This document shows positions 8,263-16,868 of a stretch of 64,000 nt of DNA, one piece after another. Position 1 is the first letter of the stretch. The number at the start of each line of letters is the position of its first letter. The notes below the pieces were generated by a model. The model was not told the DNA's origin, did no database searches, and saw only the letters and a list, made by a program, of their open reading frames with translations. The stretch covers positions 1-64,000 of the forward strand of contig NZ_CAKKMF010000015.1 of NCBI RefSeq assembly GCF_918697925.1. The letters run 5' to 3'. The position numbers and the translations under genes were made by a program. Source of the DNA: Arthrobacter sp. Bi26 (GTDB lineage: Bacteria; Actinomycetota; Actinomycetes; Actinomycetales; Micrococcaceae).

Positions 8263-9183
8263 TCAGGGGGCGCTGACGCGCTGCACGTCCGGTTCCAGGT
8301 AGATAACCCGGGCAATCGGGACGGCTTCGCGGATCCGGACCTCTGCGTCATCAATCGCCTTCGCAATGTCCTGGCCCGAGTCCGAGCGGCCGATGCTGAT
8401 CTTGGCCGCCACCAGCAGCTCCTCAGGGCCAAGGTGCATGGTCTTGAGGTGAATGATGGTGGTGCCGCCAGCTTCGATCGCGCTGCGGATCTTGGCGACG
8501 TCATCGCGGGTGGCCGACTCGCCCAGCAGCAGGGACTTGGTTTCCATGGCCAGCACCACAGCGATCGCCACGAGCAGCAGACCGATCATCGCGGTGCCGA
8601 GGGCGTCCCAGATGCCGTTCCCGGTCAGGAGCGTCAGGCCCACGCCGAAGAGCGCGAACACCAGGCCCACGAGGGCGCCGAAATCCTCCAGCAGGATCAC
8701 CGGGAGTTCCGGCTGCTTGGCATTGCGGATGAACTTGATCCAGCCTTGCTTTCCCCTGAGGTGGTTGGATTCGATGATCGCTGTCCGGAACGAGAAGGAC
8801 TCGGCAATGATCGCGCCAATCAGGACGGCAAGCGGCACCCACCAGAAGTCCCCTTCAATGGCGTGCGGGTGCTGGATCTTTCCCCAGGCCTCATAGAGTG
8901 CGAACAGGCCGCCGACGCTGAAAAGCACAATCGAGACGATGAAGGCGTAGATGTAACGCTCGCGGCCGTAGCCGAAGGGGTGCTCGGGGCTGGCTTGCCG
9001 CTGCGCGCGCTTGCCGCCGACCAAGAGCAGCAACTGGTTGCCGGAGTCTGCGAGCGAGTGAATCGCCTCGGCCAGCATTGACGAGGAAAGCGTCAGAAAG
9101 TAGGCGACGAACTTCAAAACGGCGATGGTCAGGTTTGCGGCGAGTGCCGCGAGAATCGCCTTGGTACCGCCATTTGCAGCCAC
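8263..9183 (-). CDS. Cation diffusion facilitator (zinc/iron exporter)
   Basis: The 306-residue product belongs to the CDF family. It has about five or six membrane helices and the metal-binding AEAIHSLADSGNQ segment (HxxxD) in helix 2, with a second site expected around EADFFs-like residues in helix 5. A cytoplasmic C-terminal domain with the fold of metallochaperones ends in ARVIYLEPDV. The likely role is efflux of Zn2+, Fe2+ or Mn2+ in exchange for protons. I chose GTG at 9183 because AAGGAGA lies 7 nt upstream; a longer reading frame to 9249 lacks such a site. Confidence 0.88.
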   Translation of the reverse strand: MAANGGTKAILAALAANLTIAVLKFVAYFLTLSSSMLAEAIHSLADSGNQLLLLVGGKRAQRQASPEHPFGYGRERYIYAFIVSIVLFSVGGLFALYEAWGKIQHPHAIEGDFWWVPLAVLIGAIIAESFSFRTAIIESNHLRGKQGWIKFIRNAKQPELPVILLEDFGALVGLVFALFGVGLTLLTGNGIWDALGTAMIGLLLVAIAVVLAMETKSLLLGESATRDDVAKIRSAIEAGGTTIIHLKTMHLGPEELLVAAKISIGRSDSGQDIAKAIDDAEVRIREAVPIARVIYLEPDVQRVSAP

Positions 9184-9413
9184 GTGAGCTTCTCCTTGTG
9201 GGGTTCTTCGGGGGTGTATGCGAACACCGGAAGAACCCAGCGCCCACAAGGAATACCGTACCCGTTTCCAGGCTGCCGCCGAACCGCGACAGTGACCAAC
9301 GCAGCCACGTAACGATTGGGTAGTCCCCTGCTGACAAGCAATCGGCCCTATGTTAGCTTGAAGCCATATTCGGGATTCACAATTTGGATGCCGACGAATA
9401 TGTAGGAGGAGAC

Positions 9414-9683
9414 ATGGGCTTTCTTGGCTGGATCATTCTCGGACTCATAGTAGGTGCAATCGTCAAGGCAGTCGTGCCCGGCAGGGTCGGCGGCGGCTGG
9501 GTTACCAGCCTCGCGCTCGGCGTCGTCGGCGCAGTTGTCGGCGGCTGGATCGGGGACCTGCTGTTCGGCGGCGGCACGATGGAATTCTGGAATCTCGGTT
9601 CCTGGCTGCTGGCCATTGTCGGTGGCATAGCGGCTGCCCTCATCTACGGCGCCATCACAGGACGCAACAAGACCACCACATAA
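9414..9683 (+). CDS. GlsB/YeaQ/YmgE-family stress-response membrane protein
   Basis: An 89-residue, glycine-rich protein with three short transmembrane helices (about residues 3-20, 30-50 and 62-80) and the typical start MGFLGWIILGLIVGAI and VPGRVGGGW loop. Members are induced by envelope, osmotic or acid stress; in Firmicutes GlsB anchors the alkaline-shock protein Asp23 to the membrane. No Asp23 homologue is present here. The ATG at 9414 has an excellent AGGAGG 5 nt upstream. Confidence 0.9.
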   Translation: MGFLGWIILGLIVGAIVKAVVPGRVGGGWVTSLALGVVGAVVGGWIGDLLFGGGTMEFWNLGSWLLAIVGGIAAALIYGAITGRNKTTT

Positions 9684-9732
9684 TTCTTCAAGGCACTGAC
9701 TGCACACTGTGTGTGGAGCGGCAGTGACAGCA

Positions 9733-9773
9733 CGACGGCGGGGCCCACCATTCGGTGGGCCCCGCCGTCGTTT
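9733..9773 (+). terminator. Strong hairpin terminator after the GlsB-type gene
   Basis: A perfect 17-bp stem (CGACGGCGGGGCCCACC and its complement at 9733-9749 and 9754-9770) with loop ATTC is followed by TTT. It lies between convergent genes and probably works in both directions. Confidence 0.88.
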
Positions 9774-9820
9774 ACACCACCGTTGGTCACACCGCCGTTA
9801 GTCACACCGCCGTTGCTTGC
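9774..9820. repeat. Imperfect 15-bp tandem repeats
   Basis: Three consecutive units start at 9774, 9789 and 9804 (for example ACACCGCCGTTAGTC), and a degenerate fourth continues to about 9835. They fill the space between the terminator and the convergent methyltransferase stop codon. Confidence 0.75.
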
Positions 9821-9885
9821 ACTGCCGTTGGTTGCCCTGCCGGCTGCCGGACGTGCTTGCTCCCTGCTGAACCCTGGGCCGACCC

Positions 9886-10782
9886 CTAGCGCGCCTGCTG
9901 GGAGCGGGCGCTGGCGTACAGGCAGACGGTGGCTGCAGTGCCGAGGTTCAGGCTTTCGGCTCCCCCGTAGACCGGCACGGCCACTCTGTGGTCCGCCAGC
10001 GCGATCTCTTCCTCGGACAGACCCTGTGCCTCATTGCCGAAGAGCCAGGCCGTGGGGTTCTCCAGCGCGTAGACCGACTCGGAGGCGGCGGCTCCCAGGC
10101 GGCGGGCCGCGTTCTCGTCCTGGAGACGGTCCAGGTTCAGCTGGCCTTGGCCGTCCGCCGCGAGGATTCCGATGCCGCGTTCCTTGCAGCGGGCCACCAG
10201 TTCCGCCGCGTCAGCGCCGAGCACCACGGGCAGATGGAAGAGGGATCCCGCCGTCGAGCGCACGGCCTTGGGGTTGTAGATGTCGACGCTGGATGCGGTC
10301 AGGATGACAGCGTCGGCGCCGGCGGCGTCGGCCGCGCGCAGGACGGTGCCGGCGTTGCCGGGGTCGCGGACCTGGCACAGGACCGCGATGAGCCGCGGCG
10401 CGGCGTCAAGCACCCGCTCGAGGCTCACGTCCAGGAAACCGCAGACCGCGAGAATGCCCTGCGGGGTGACCGTGTCCGCCATCGCGGCGAGCACTTCGTC
10501 GGTGGCGAGGTACGCGGTGGTGCCCTCCGCGAGGGCCTCCAGATCCGGGTGCCGGTCGAGGCAGGCCTCGCTCGCGTAGACCTCATAAACAATGCCGGGC
10601 TCGCCCGCGGCAATCCTTTTCTGGTGCAGCGTCAGGGCCTCGCGCACGGCCTGCGGCCCCTCCGCAAGGAACTCGCTGCGCTTTAAACGGGCCGGGCGCC
10701 CGGCAAGTTGTGCCACCTTCCTCACTCGATCAGCTCGAGGATTGGAAAGTGGAAAGTCTTGCGGGCGCCCGGTTTCGTTCAT
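9886..10782 (-). CDS. TrmH/SpoU-family RNA 2'-O-methyltransferase
   Basis: This 298-residue protein has an N-terminal substrate-binding domain (RRLKRSEFLAEGPQAVREAL type) and a C-terminal SpoU methyltransferase domain. The latter has the three knotted-fold motifs: VRDPGNAGTVLRAADAAG, the GNEAQGLS segment and the terminal VPVYGGAESLNLGTAATVCL. Family members methylate ribose in 23S rRNA or tRNA. Its position directly downstream of rplT suggests an rRNA target. Start ATG at 10782; the 65 nt between rplT and this gene show no obvious terminator, so co-transcription is likely. Confidence 0.9.
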   Translation of the reverse strand: MNETGRPQDFPLSNPRADRVRKVAQLAGRPARLKRSEFLAEGPQAVREALTLHQKRIAAGEPGIVYEVYASEACLDRHPDLEALAEGTTAYLATDEVLAAMADTVTPQGILAVCGFLDVSLERVLDAAPRLIAVLCQVRDPGNAGTVLRAADAAGADAVILTASSVDIYNPKAVRSTAGSLFHLPVVLGADAAELVARCKERGIGILAADGQGQLNLDRLQDENAARRLGAAASESVYALENPTAWLFGNEAQGLSEEEIALADHRVAVPVYGGAESLNLGTAATVCLYASARSQQAR

Positions 10783-10847
10783 ATAAGAACCTTAGTTGCT
10801 TTCGCAGCCGGTTCTCGAACGGCGCAGTTTTTCAACGGCGGCAGGAA

Positions 10848-11318
10848 CTACTTTGCGGCCTCGGCGTCAGCCTTCTTGGCAGCAGGCTTCTTCGCGGGAG
10901 CCTTCTTGGCAGCCTTCGGAGCCGGAGCGGCCTCAGCCTGGACGGCCGGAGCGGACGTGTCGGCGGGCAGCGAGTCCTTGGCGACCTTGACCAGCGCAGC
11001 AAAGGCGTTGGCGTCGGAAACGGCAAGCTCGGCCAGCATGCGGCGGTCAACCTCAACCTCAGCGGCCTTCAGGCCCTGGATCAGTCGGTTGTAGGTCAGG
11101 CCGTTGGCGCGCGATGCGGCGTTGATGCGCTGGATCCAAAGACGGCGGAAGTCGCCCTTCTTCTTCTTGCGGTCACCGTAGCTGTACACAAACGAGTGCA
11201 GCAGCTGCTCTTTTGCCTTGCGGTACAGGCGTGAACGCTGTCCACGGTAGCCCTTTGCGCGTTCGAGGATAACCCGGCGCTTCTTGTGGGCGTTAACCGC
11301 CCTCTTCACACGTGCCAC
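10848..11318 (-). CDS. rplT: 50S ribosomal protein L20 with Ala/Lys-rich tail
   Basis: Residues 1-118 are a standard L20, which is required for early 50S assembly and binds 23S rRNA ([15 protein letters not shown] start, [29 protein letters not shown]). Residues 125-156 form an extra basic Ala/Pro/Lys tail ([12 protein letters not shown]) not present in E. coli L20, as is common in actinobacterial ribosomal proteins. Start is GTG at 11318 with AAGGAG 9 nt upstream. Confidence 0.97.
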   Translation of the reverse strand: MARVKRAVNAHKKRRVILERAKGYRGQRSRLYRKAKEQLLHSFVYSYGDRKKKKGDFRRLWIQRINAASRANGLTYNRLIQGLKAAEVEVDRRMLAELAVSDANAFAALVKVAKDSLPADTSAPAVQAEAAPAPKAAKKAPAKKPAAKKADAEAAK

Positions 11319-11439
11319 GTGCGTACTCCTTAGAAAATTCTGATCCCAAGCGTCTACTGCCGGATCGGTCCGGCTGGCCTGAGAAGCCTTTTTGGTAGTT
11401 GACTGCTGCCAGGTGGCGAACAGTCAGAGAACTTGGAAC

Positions 11440-11634
11440 TTAGATGCCAAGCATCTTCCGGATGACCTTGGCGTCGCCCTTGAAGACGATCTTGTCGCCG
11501 GCAAGGCGACGGGTCAGCCGGGAGGACTTGTGCTCGAGGTAGTGGCGGCGGTTGGCCTGCTGGCGGCGCAGCTTGCCGCTACCGGTCAGCTTGAAGCGCT
11601 TCTTAGCACCGCTGTGGGTCTTCATCTTCGGCAT
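11440..11634 (-). CDS. rpmI: 50S ribosomal protein L35
   Basis: A 64-residue, highly basic protein with the canonical [21 protein letters not shown] start and C-terminal [12 protein letters not shown]. It binds the 50S subunit and sits in the conserved order infC-rpmI-rplT. The ATG at 11634 is preceded by AAGGAG. Confidence 0.97.
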   Translation of the reverse strand: MPKMKTHSGAKKRFKLTGSGKLRRQQANRRHYLEHKSSRLTRRLAGDKIVFKGDAKVIRKMLGI

Positions 11635-11717
11635 GGGAACCGATCTCCTTACGTATCCGCAGAAAAGTCTGCAGCTCTTTCGTGCAGCCGCCCCTGCGGG
11701 CGGCATGCTGGTTGCCT

Positions 11718-11743
11718 GCTGCCGGACATTTCTGTCCGGCAGC
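11718..11743 (-). other. GNRA-capped hairpin just after infC
   Basis: A perfect 11-bp stem (GCTGCCGGACA at 11718-11728 and its complement at 11733-11743) closes on a loop that reads GAAA in the infC message. It starts 6 nt past the infC stop and there is no run of T after it. It is more likely an RNA stability or processing element than a terminator. A second 7-bp stem (GCCGCCC) lies at 11687-11704. Confidence 0.7.
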
Positions 11744-11749
11744 CGTGAA

Positions 11750-12874
11750 CTAGTTGGTCTTCTTGCTGCCAGGCTTGGCGGCAGCCCGGGGGGCGGCCGG
11801 CCGTGCGGCGGGCTTCGGCGCTGAAGGCCTCGGCACCGGCTTCGGAGCAGCAACCGGCTTCGGTGCCGCCGCCGGAGCGGCCGGAGCGGCTGCCTTTTCC
11901 TCAGGAGCCTTGGCCGGAGCAGCCTTCGGAGCCGCGGGAGCCTTGGCTTCCACCGGCTTCTCGGCTGCCCTCGGAGCCGCGGGAGCCTTGGCTTCCGCCG
12001 GCTTCTCGGCCACCTTGGGAGCAGGCGTCTTCGGTGCTTCCTGGGCAGGAGCCTCTTCGACCTTGGTCTCTTCGGCCTTGGCTGCTTCGACCGGGGCCTC
12101 TTCGACCTTGGCTTCTTCAACCGGGGCCTCTTCGACCTTGGCTTCTTCAACCGGGGCCTCTTCGACCTTGGTTTCCTCGACGGGAGCCTCCGCTGCGGGA
12201 GCCTCCGGCGATACGACATAACCTTCCGGCAGGAGGTCAGAGAGCGTCTGGGTCAGCGGGGCGTTGCCACCGGAGACATCGACGCGTCCCGAAGCCTTGG
12301 CTTCGTTCTCAGCCTTGGCTTCTGCGCGCTGCGTTGCGCGGCGCGCCTCCGCCTTGGCTTCAGCCTTGTTCTTCAGCGGGCCAACCACCATGACCATGTT
12401 GCGGCCATCGATCCGCGGGCTGGACTCCACCACACCAACTTCGGCGACGTCGTCGGCGAAACGCTGGAGCAGGCGGATGCCCATCTCGGGGCGCTGCTGC
12501 TCACGGCCACGGAACTGGATCATGGCCTTGACCTTGTCGCCGGCACCGAGGAAGCGGAGAGCGTGGCCGCGCTTGGTCTCGTAGTCGTGAGTATCAATCT
12601 TCAGGCGGAAGCGGATTTCCTTCAGGACCGTGTTGGTCTGGTTCTTCCGGGCCTCGCGTGCCTTGACAGCGGCTTCGTACTTGTACTTGCCGAAGTCCAT
12701 CAGCTTGCACACCGGAGGCTTCGCCTGCGGTGCAACTTCAACGAGATCAAGATCGGACTCGGCAGCCAAACGCAGGGCATCCTCAATACGGACAATTCCT
12801 ACTTGTTCGCCTGCAGGGCCGACCAGCCGCACCTCGGGGACGCGGATACGCTCATTGATTCTTGGCTCGCTAAT
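11750..12874 (-). CDS. infC: Translation initiation factor IF-3 with long C-terminal extension
   Basis: IF-3 binds the 30S subunit, prevents premature 50S joining and checks the start codon. Residues 1 to about 180 hold the normal N domain ([18 protein letters not shown]) and C domain ([16 protein letters not shown]). The start is ATT at 12874: no ATG, GTG or TTG is suitable, and AGGAG lies 8 nt upstream (CAGGAGCTTTAAC-ATT). AUU starts are classical for infC and let IF-3 limit its own synthesis. The remaining 190 residues are Ala/Pro/Glu/Lys-rich, with three 10-residue repeats ([10 protein letters not shown]) followed by PAAPKA-type runs; this tail is longer than the factor itself. It is the first gene of infC-rpmI-rplT. 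Confidence 0.93.
   Translation of the reverse strand: MSEPRINERIRVPEVRLVGPAGEQVGIVRIEDALRLAAESDLDLVEVAPQAKPPVCKLMDFGKYKYEAAVKAREARKNQTNTVLKEIRFRLKIDTHDYETKRGHALRFLGAGDKVKAMIQFRGREQQRPEMGIRLLQRFADDVAEVGVVESSPRIDGRNMVMVVGPLKNKAEAKAEARRATQRAEAKAENEAKASGRVDVSGGNAPLTQTLSDLLPEGYVVSPEAPAAEAPVEETKVEEAPVEEAKVEEAPVEEAKVEEAPVEAAKAEETKVEEAPAQEAPKTPAPKVAEKPAEAKAPAAPRAAEKPVEAKAPAAPKAAPAKAPEEKAAAPAAPAAAPKPVAAPKPVPRPSAPKPAARPAAPRAAAKPGSKKTN
12091..12180. repeat. Three 30-bp tandem repeats in infC
   Basis: Units start at 12091, 12121 and 12151. The first two are identical and the third differs at three positions. Each encodes ten residues of the acidic [10 protein letters not shown] type in the IF-3 tail. 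The unit length is a multiple of three, so copy-number change would keep the frame. Confidence 0.9.
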
Positions 12875-13262
12875 GTTAAAGCTCCTGTGTTCGTGAGGGG
12901 TATTCCACCGGCAAAAAGAGAAGGCCCCCAATTGCCAGAGCAATCGAAGGCCTCGAGATCGGAGTGCCGCCCTCAGTGGGGCGACATGCACTTCCTGCGG
13001 ACCGGAGTCCGAAGTAGTGCCCGACCAGGTACCCGGCAACCTTGTCTCCTGTGAGGGAGGGGCTTCCCTAAGGAAGTTTCGCGGCTGACGCGGGTGGGAG
13101 AGAACTCCGCTTGCAAACTAAAGTCAACTCTACAGAAAGATACCCGTTCAACGCACATGTGCGTCGCCGGGCGCCATCTTCGGGCTCGAACTTCAGCCAG
13201 AAGCACAACCTGAATCACTGCAAAATAACGACATTTAGTCGGTCTGTGACAAGCTTACCAGC
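12875..13262. promoter_or_regulatory. Intergenic leader region between infC and DUF1844
   Basis: The stretch contains no convincing gene. On the minus strand it must hold the infC promoter and leader. A TTGACT hexamer lies at 13122-13127, but no good -10 follows at normal spacing. The leader includes an attenuator-like hairpin close to infC and other GC-rich stems around 12970-13080. The last 60 nt before 13263 are AT-richer and probably hold the promoter of the DUF1844 gene. Confidence 0.45.
12912..12952 (-). terminator. Attenuator-like hairpin in the infC leader
   Basis: On the minus strand GGCC-TTCG-ATTGC-TCTG-GCAAT-TGGG-GGCC folds into an outer 4-bp and an inner 5-bp stem, followed directly by TTCTCTTTTT. 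This has the form of an intrinsic terminator 38 nt ahead of the IF-3 start codon. It suggests premature termination control of the infC-rpmI-rplT operon, as known for L20/IF3 leaders in Firmicutes. The stem is short, so efficiency is uncertain. Confidence 0.6.
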
Positions 13263-13649
13263 ATGAGCACTTCAGACAGCAATTCCCACGTCTTCGAGCC
13301 CGCAGCCCCCCAGGCCGACGTCTCGCAGCAGATCCGCGACATTTCGGAAGTCCCCGCGATCGAGGTCATCACCACGGCCGCCGTGCACCTGATGAGCGCC
13401 TCCGCGGTAAAGCTCGGCCTGGCCGCCGAGGAAAATGCCCAGGACCTCAAGGACCTGGACGAGGCCCGCAAACTGATCACCGCCCTCGCCGGCCTGGTGA
13501 CCGCGGCGGCGCCGGAAATTGGCTCCCAGCACGCGGGACCGTTGCGCGATGGACTTCGCTCGCTCCAGCTGGCCTTCCGCGAGGAATCAATCATCCCGGA
13601 TGCTCCGGGCAAGGGCCCGGGCGAGAAGTACACCGGCCCGGTCAACTAA
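13263..13649 (+). CDS. DUF1844 domain protein
   Basis: A 128-residue soluble protein with the DUF1844 core IEVITTAAVHLMSASAVKLGLA and KDLDEARKLITALAGLV. It is predicted to be helical, acidic and without membrane segments. The function of the family is unknown; it is found next to infC in many actinobacteria. The ATG at 13263 lacks a clear Shine-Dalgarno sequence. Confidence 0.85.
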   Translation: MSTSDSNSHVFEPAAPQADVSQQIRDISEVPAIEVITTAAVHLMSASAVKLGLAAEENAQDLKDLDEARKLITALAGLVTAAAPEIGSQHAGPLRDGLRSLQLAFREESIIPDAPGKGPGEKYTGPVN

Positions 13650-13669
13650 GTACTTTCGTCACTATGAAG

Positions 13670-13706
13670 CGGCGGCGGGCGGACCACTGAGGTCCGCCCG
13701 CCGCCG
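13670..13706. terminator. Bidirectional terminator between DUF1844 and MFS genes
   Basis: A 16-bp perfect stem (CGGCGGCGGGCGGACC and complement) with loop ACTGA lies between two convergent genes, 20 nt past the DUF1844 stop. T content after the stem is modest (TCGTCGTT). Confidence 0.8.
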
Positions 13707-13757
13707 TCGTCGTTAACGCCCTTCGTTTGCGGTGCCGCACGCGGCGTCAGCGGACGG

Positions 13758-15071
13758 TCAGGCGTGGGCCAGGCGGCGGCGCCGCACGCGCTGCAGGACG
13801 AGTCCCACCAGGCAGAGGGCCACGCCTGCCAGCCCCACGGACACGAAGCCGGCCGAGGGGCCGATGAGGTCGATGAACAGCCCGGCGAGCGGCGCACCCA
13901 GGGCCACTCCCCCGGTGAGCGATGAGCCGTACCAGCCCATCGCCTCGCCGCGCCGGCTTTCGTCAACCAGTTCGGCCACCTTTTCCGAGGCCGCCGACAA
14001 CACCGGCGCGCACAGCAGGCCCGGCAGCAGCGCGAGCAGGCTGAGCGTCCAGACGTCGGTCGCGAAGGCCATCGGGATGGTCAGCGCCGACATCCCCAGC
14101 AGCAAGAGGATCGGGGAGATGGGCCGGTGCATGGCGCCGTAGAGGATGCCGCCCACCACCGAGGCCGCGCACCAGAAGAGGAACACGATACCGATTTCGG
14201 CCTCGTGGCCGCCGGTCTGTAGGGCTGCAACGATGCCGACGTCGGTGCCGCTGAGGACCATGCCGGCACCGGCGGCGACAGCAAATACGGCGGCGACGGC
14301 GGCGGTGAACCAGCTGAAGTTGTGGATGACCCTGTGTCGCAGGCCGGAGCCCCGCTGGCGCCGTTCCTCGGCGGCGGCTGCCAGGGGTGCCAGTTCGGCT
14401 GCGGCCTCCTGCAGATGGGCCGGCGCGGCGGCGACGACGGCGGCTTCCGCGCATTCCAGTTCCTGCGCCTCGAGCGCGGCGTCGGGGGAAGCGCTCCGGG
14501 TGGGCGGGTTGAACCACATGAGGAAGAGTCCCGAGACGGACGTGGCTACTCCCACTACAGTCAGGCCCAGGACGGAGTGCCCGCTGGTGGCGACGACGGC
14601 TCCGACAGCGGGGCCAATCATGAAGACCAGTTCGGTGGCGATGGCGTCCAGGGTAAAGGCCGTGCGGCGCTGTTCACCGGGGGCCAGCACGCCCAGCGAC
14701 TGCCGCACCACGCTGAAGATGGGGAGGGTCAGCAGGCCTCCGACGAACACCAAGGGAAGCAAGGCCTCGTAGGACACGTGCGGCACGATCGACCAGATCA
14801 CGGTCTCGGAGATGACGGACGGAATCAGCGCCTTACGCAGCCCCGCGGTGTCAACCCGGCGCCCGCGCCAGGGCGCGCCGACAGCGATTCCGATCGTCAT
14901 CACGGCGGCGGCTGCGCCGGCGGCCGCGTAGCCCTGGCCGAGGGTCAGGACGATGTGCAGGGTCAGCAGGACGCCGGCCGCCGAATGCGGTATGCGGGCG
15001 ATCATGCCGACCAGCAGGAGCCGCCTGATGGGCCGGACGGCCAGCAACTGACGGTAAAGCGCGAAGTTCAC
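13758..15071 (-). CDS. MFS transporter
   Basis: A 437-residue protein with twelve predicted membrane helices and a charged central loop of about 50 residues (EAQELECAEAAVVAAAPAH region). Short motifs such as GAPWRGRRVD in loop 2-3 fit the A motif of the major facilitator superfamily. The substrate is unknown. The GTG at 15071 is preceded by AGAAGGAAG. It follows sseB with a 61-nt gap on the same strand and could be the last gene of the histidine operon transcript. Confidence 0.85.
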   Translation of the reverse strand: MNFALYRQLLAVRPIRRLLLVGMIARIPHSAAGVLLTLHIVLTLGQGYAAAGAAAAVMTIGIAVGAPWRGRRVDTAGLRKALIPSVISETVIWSIVPHVSYEALLPLVFVGGLLTLPIFSVVRQSLGVLAPGEQRRTAFTLDAIATELVFMIGPAVGAVVATSGHSVLGLTVVGVATSVSGLFLMWFNPPTRSASPDAALEAQELECAEAAVVAAAPAHLQEAAAELAPLAAAAEERRQRGSGLRHRVIHNFSWFTAAVAAVFAVAAGAGMVLSGTDVGIVAALQTGGHEAEIGIVFLFWCAASVVGGILYGAMHRPISPILLLLGMSALTIPMAFATDVWTLSLLALLPGLLCAPVLSAASEKVAELVDESRRGEAMGWYGSSLTGGVALGAPLAGLFIDLIGPSAGFVSVGLAGVALCLVGLVLQRVRRRRLAHA

Positions 15072-15132
15072 GGACTACTTCCTTCTGGTACTGCCACGGC
15101 AGCACCGGGAAGTCCCCCCGTTGGGCCGTCAG

Positions 15133-16065
15133 CTATGGTGCTGCGCGCTGCAGCTTGACCTCGATCGAATCAACCCGCTCGGCAAAGATTTCATTCCGGG
15201 CCCAGGCGTTGTTGAGGCCAGCGACGATGGACTGTACGCCGGCGGCGTCGAGCCCGTCTTCAAGGTAGAGGACCACACGGAGTTCCGGACCGGCTCCCCC
15301 ACCGGGGAGCCGCCTGCCATCGGCCGTGGCCGAGGCAACTCCACCCCCAGGATGAATTTCAACACGGCGGACCGCCGGAAAGCTAACTGCGCCCTCCCCG
15401 AGGGCCCCTGCGAGGTCCGGATCGGCGTAAGACGGTGTCCAGGTCTGCTGCTGGGCGAGGGCCCAAACCGCCGGCCTGCGCACCACGAACGTCAGGTCGG
15501 AGCCGGGATCGAGCACCAGCAGCTCGGCGCCTTCCGCGACCGCGGACAGGGCGGCGCGGGCCGCGTACACGGCGACCGGCCTGGCTTCCGGGTGCCACGC
15601 CTTCAGTGCCGCCGCCGAGGTGAACACCGGCATGGCGGTCCGCCCGTCCGGAGCCTTGAGCGTCACGAGGGCCATGTCGGCCTGTTTGTCCGAGTGCAGC
15701 TGGTCCCCGTGGGGCCCGGCCGCGGCCTCGCCCTCTTCGGCGAGCTGGGCGAGGATTGGCACGAACACCCGGGCGGTGGCAAGCGCGGCCACCACGGCCG
15801 CCTCGTCGCCCGTGCCCGCGGCGAGGCCGGCCAATGCCGCCAGGTAGCCGGCGTCGGCAGTGCCGTCGTCGTCCTCGAAATTGTGGATCTTTGCGTCATC
15901 GCCGGACAGACTGCGGCCCGCCCAGGGTTGGCCGGCGGAGTCCGTGGCCCCGCCGGCGCCGGCAAGGGCGGCCGCGATGTGTCCGGGCAGATGCCGGACC
16001 GGACCGGCCCCGGTGCCCGGCTGCGCTGCGTCATGGGAGTCGTGGGGATCGTGGGTGTGCGTCAT
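15133..16065 (-). CDS. SseB-domain protein
   Basis: The 310-residue product has a His/Asp-rich N-terminus (MTHTHDPHDSHD) and a long SseB N-terminal domain: FEDDDGTADAGYLAALAG, AVVAALATARVFVPILAQ, MALVTLKAPDGRTAMPVFTSAAAL. A C-terminal SseB-like domain ends in WARNEIFAERVDSIEVKL. The biochemical role is unknown. In actinobacteria this gene usually follows hisA/priA. Here its ATG is 13 nt past the priA stop, so it is part of the histidine operon. Confidence 0.85.
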   Translation of the reverse strand: MTHTHDPHDSHDAAQPGTGAGPVRHLPGHIAAALAGAGGATDSAGQPWAGRSLSGDDAKIHNFEDDDGTADAGYLAALAGLAAGTGDEAAVVAALATARVFVPILAQLAEEGEAAAGPHGDQLHSDKQADMALVTLKAPDGRTAMPVFTSAAALKAWHPEARPVAVYAARAALSAVAEGAELLVLDPGSDLTFVVRRPAVWALAQQQTWTPSYADPDLAGALGEGAVSFPAVRRVEIHPGGGVASATADGRRLPGGGAGPELRVVLYLEDGLDAAGVQSIVAGLNNAWARNEIFAERVDSIEVKLQRAAP

Positions 16066-16078
16066 GGGCACTGACCGC

Positions 16079-16825
16079 CTAGCGGCGGCCGGCTGCGTCG
16101 AGGGCCTCAGGCAGGGTGAAGTTGCCGTTGTAGAGGGCCTTGCCGATGATGGCGCCTTCGACGCCGAGCGGCACCAGGGAACGCAGGACCAAGAGGTCCT
16201 CAAGGCTGGAAATGCCGCCGGAAGCGACCACCGGTTTGCCGGTCTTCTCGACCATCTGGCGCAGGAGTTCGACGTTGGGGCCCTGGAGCGTGCCGTCCTT
16301 GGTCACGTCGGTGACGACGTACCGGGCGCAGCCGGCGTCCTCGAGGCGGCCGAGCACCTCCCAGAGGTCCCCGCCTTCCTTGGTCCAGCCCCGGCCGGCG
16401 AGGGTGGTGCCGCGGACATCCAGGCCGACGGCGATCTTGTCGCCGAAGCGTTCGATCACCCGGGCCGTCCACTCCGGGTTCTCCAGTGCCGCCGTGCCCA
16501 GGTTCACGCGGGCAACGCCGAGGTCGAGGGCTTTCTCGAGGGATTCGTCGTCGCGCAGGCCGCCGGAGAGCTCCACCTTGATATCGAGCCGGCCGACGAC
16601 CTCGCGCAGGAGCTCCGCGTTGGAGCCGCGCCCGAACGCGGCATCCAGGTCGACCAGATGCACCCACTCAGCTCCCTGCTGCTGCCAGTTGAGGGCGGCC
16701 TCCAGCGGGGTACCGTAGCTCGTCTCGCTGCCGGCTTCGCCCTGCACGAGCCGGACGGCCTGGCCGTTGACGACGTCGACGGCGGGCAGCAGCTCAAGTA
16801 CGGGCAGCGGGGTTTCGGTGGTCAT
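16079..16825 (-). CDS. priA: Bifunctional HisA/TrpF isomerase (PriA)
   Basis: PriA isomerises ProFAR in histidine synthesis and phosphoribosyl anthranilate in tryptophan synthesis. The 248-residue (beta-alpha)8 barrel opens with [22 protein letters not shown]. It has the catalytic aspartates D17 and D173 ([15 protein letters not shown]) and both phosphate loops (SGGL, ASGGISS). Similarity to mycobacterial and streptomycete PriA is clear from [18 protein letters not shown]. It lies between the small membrane ORF and sseB in the his operon. GAGGA precedes the ATG. Confidence 0.94.
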   Translation of the reverse strand: MTTETPLPVLELLPAVDVVNGQAVRLVQGEAGSETSYGTPLEAALNWQQQGAEWVHLVDLDAAFGRGSNAELLREVVGRLDIKVELSGGLRDDESLEKALDLGVARVNLGTAALENPEWTARVIERFGDKIAVGLDVRGTTLAGRGWTKEGGDLWEVLGRLEDAGCARYVVTDVTKDGTLQGPNVELLRQMVEKTGKPVVASGGISSLEDLLVLRSLVPLGVEGAIIGKALYNGNFTLPEALDAAGRR

Positions 16826-16868
16826 CGTGGAGTCCTCAGCTTGGGGATGGTAGTTGGGAGCGGGGCCG

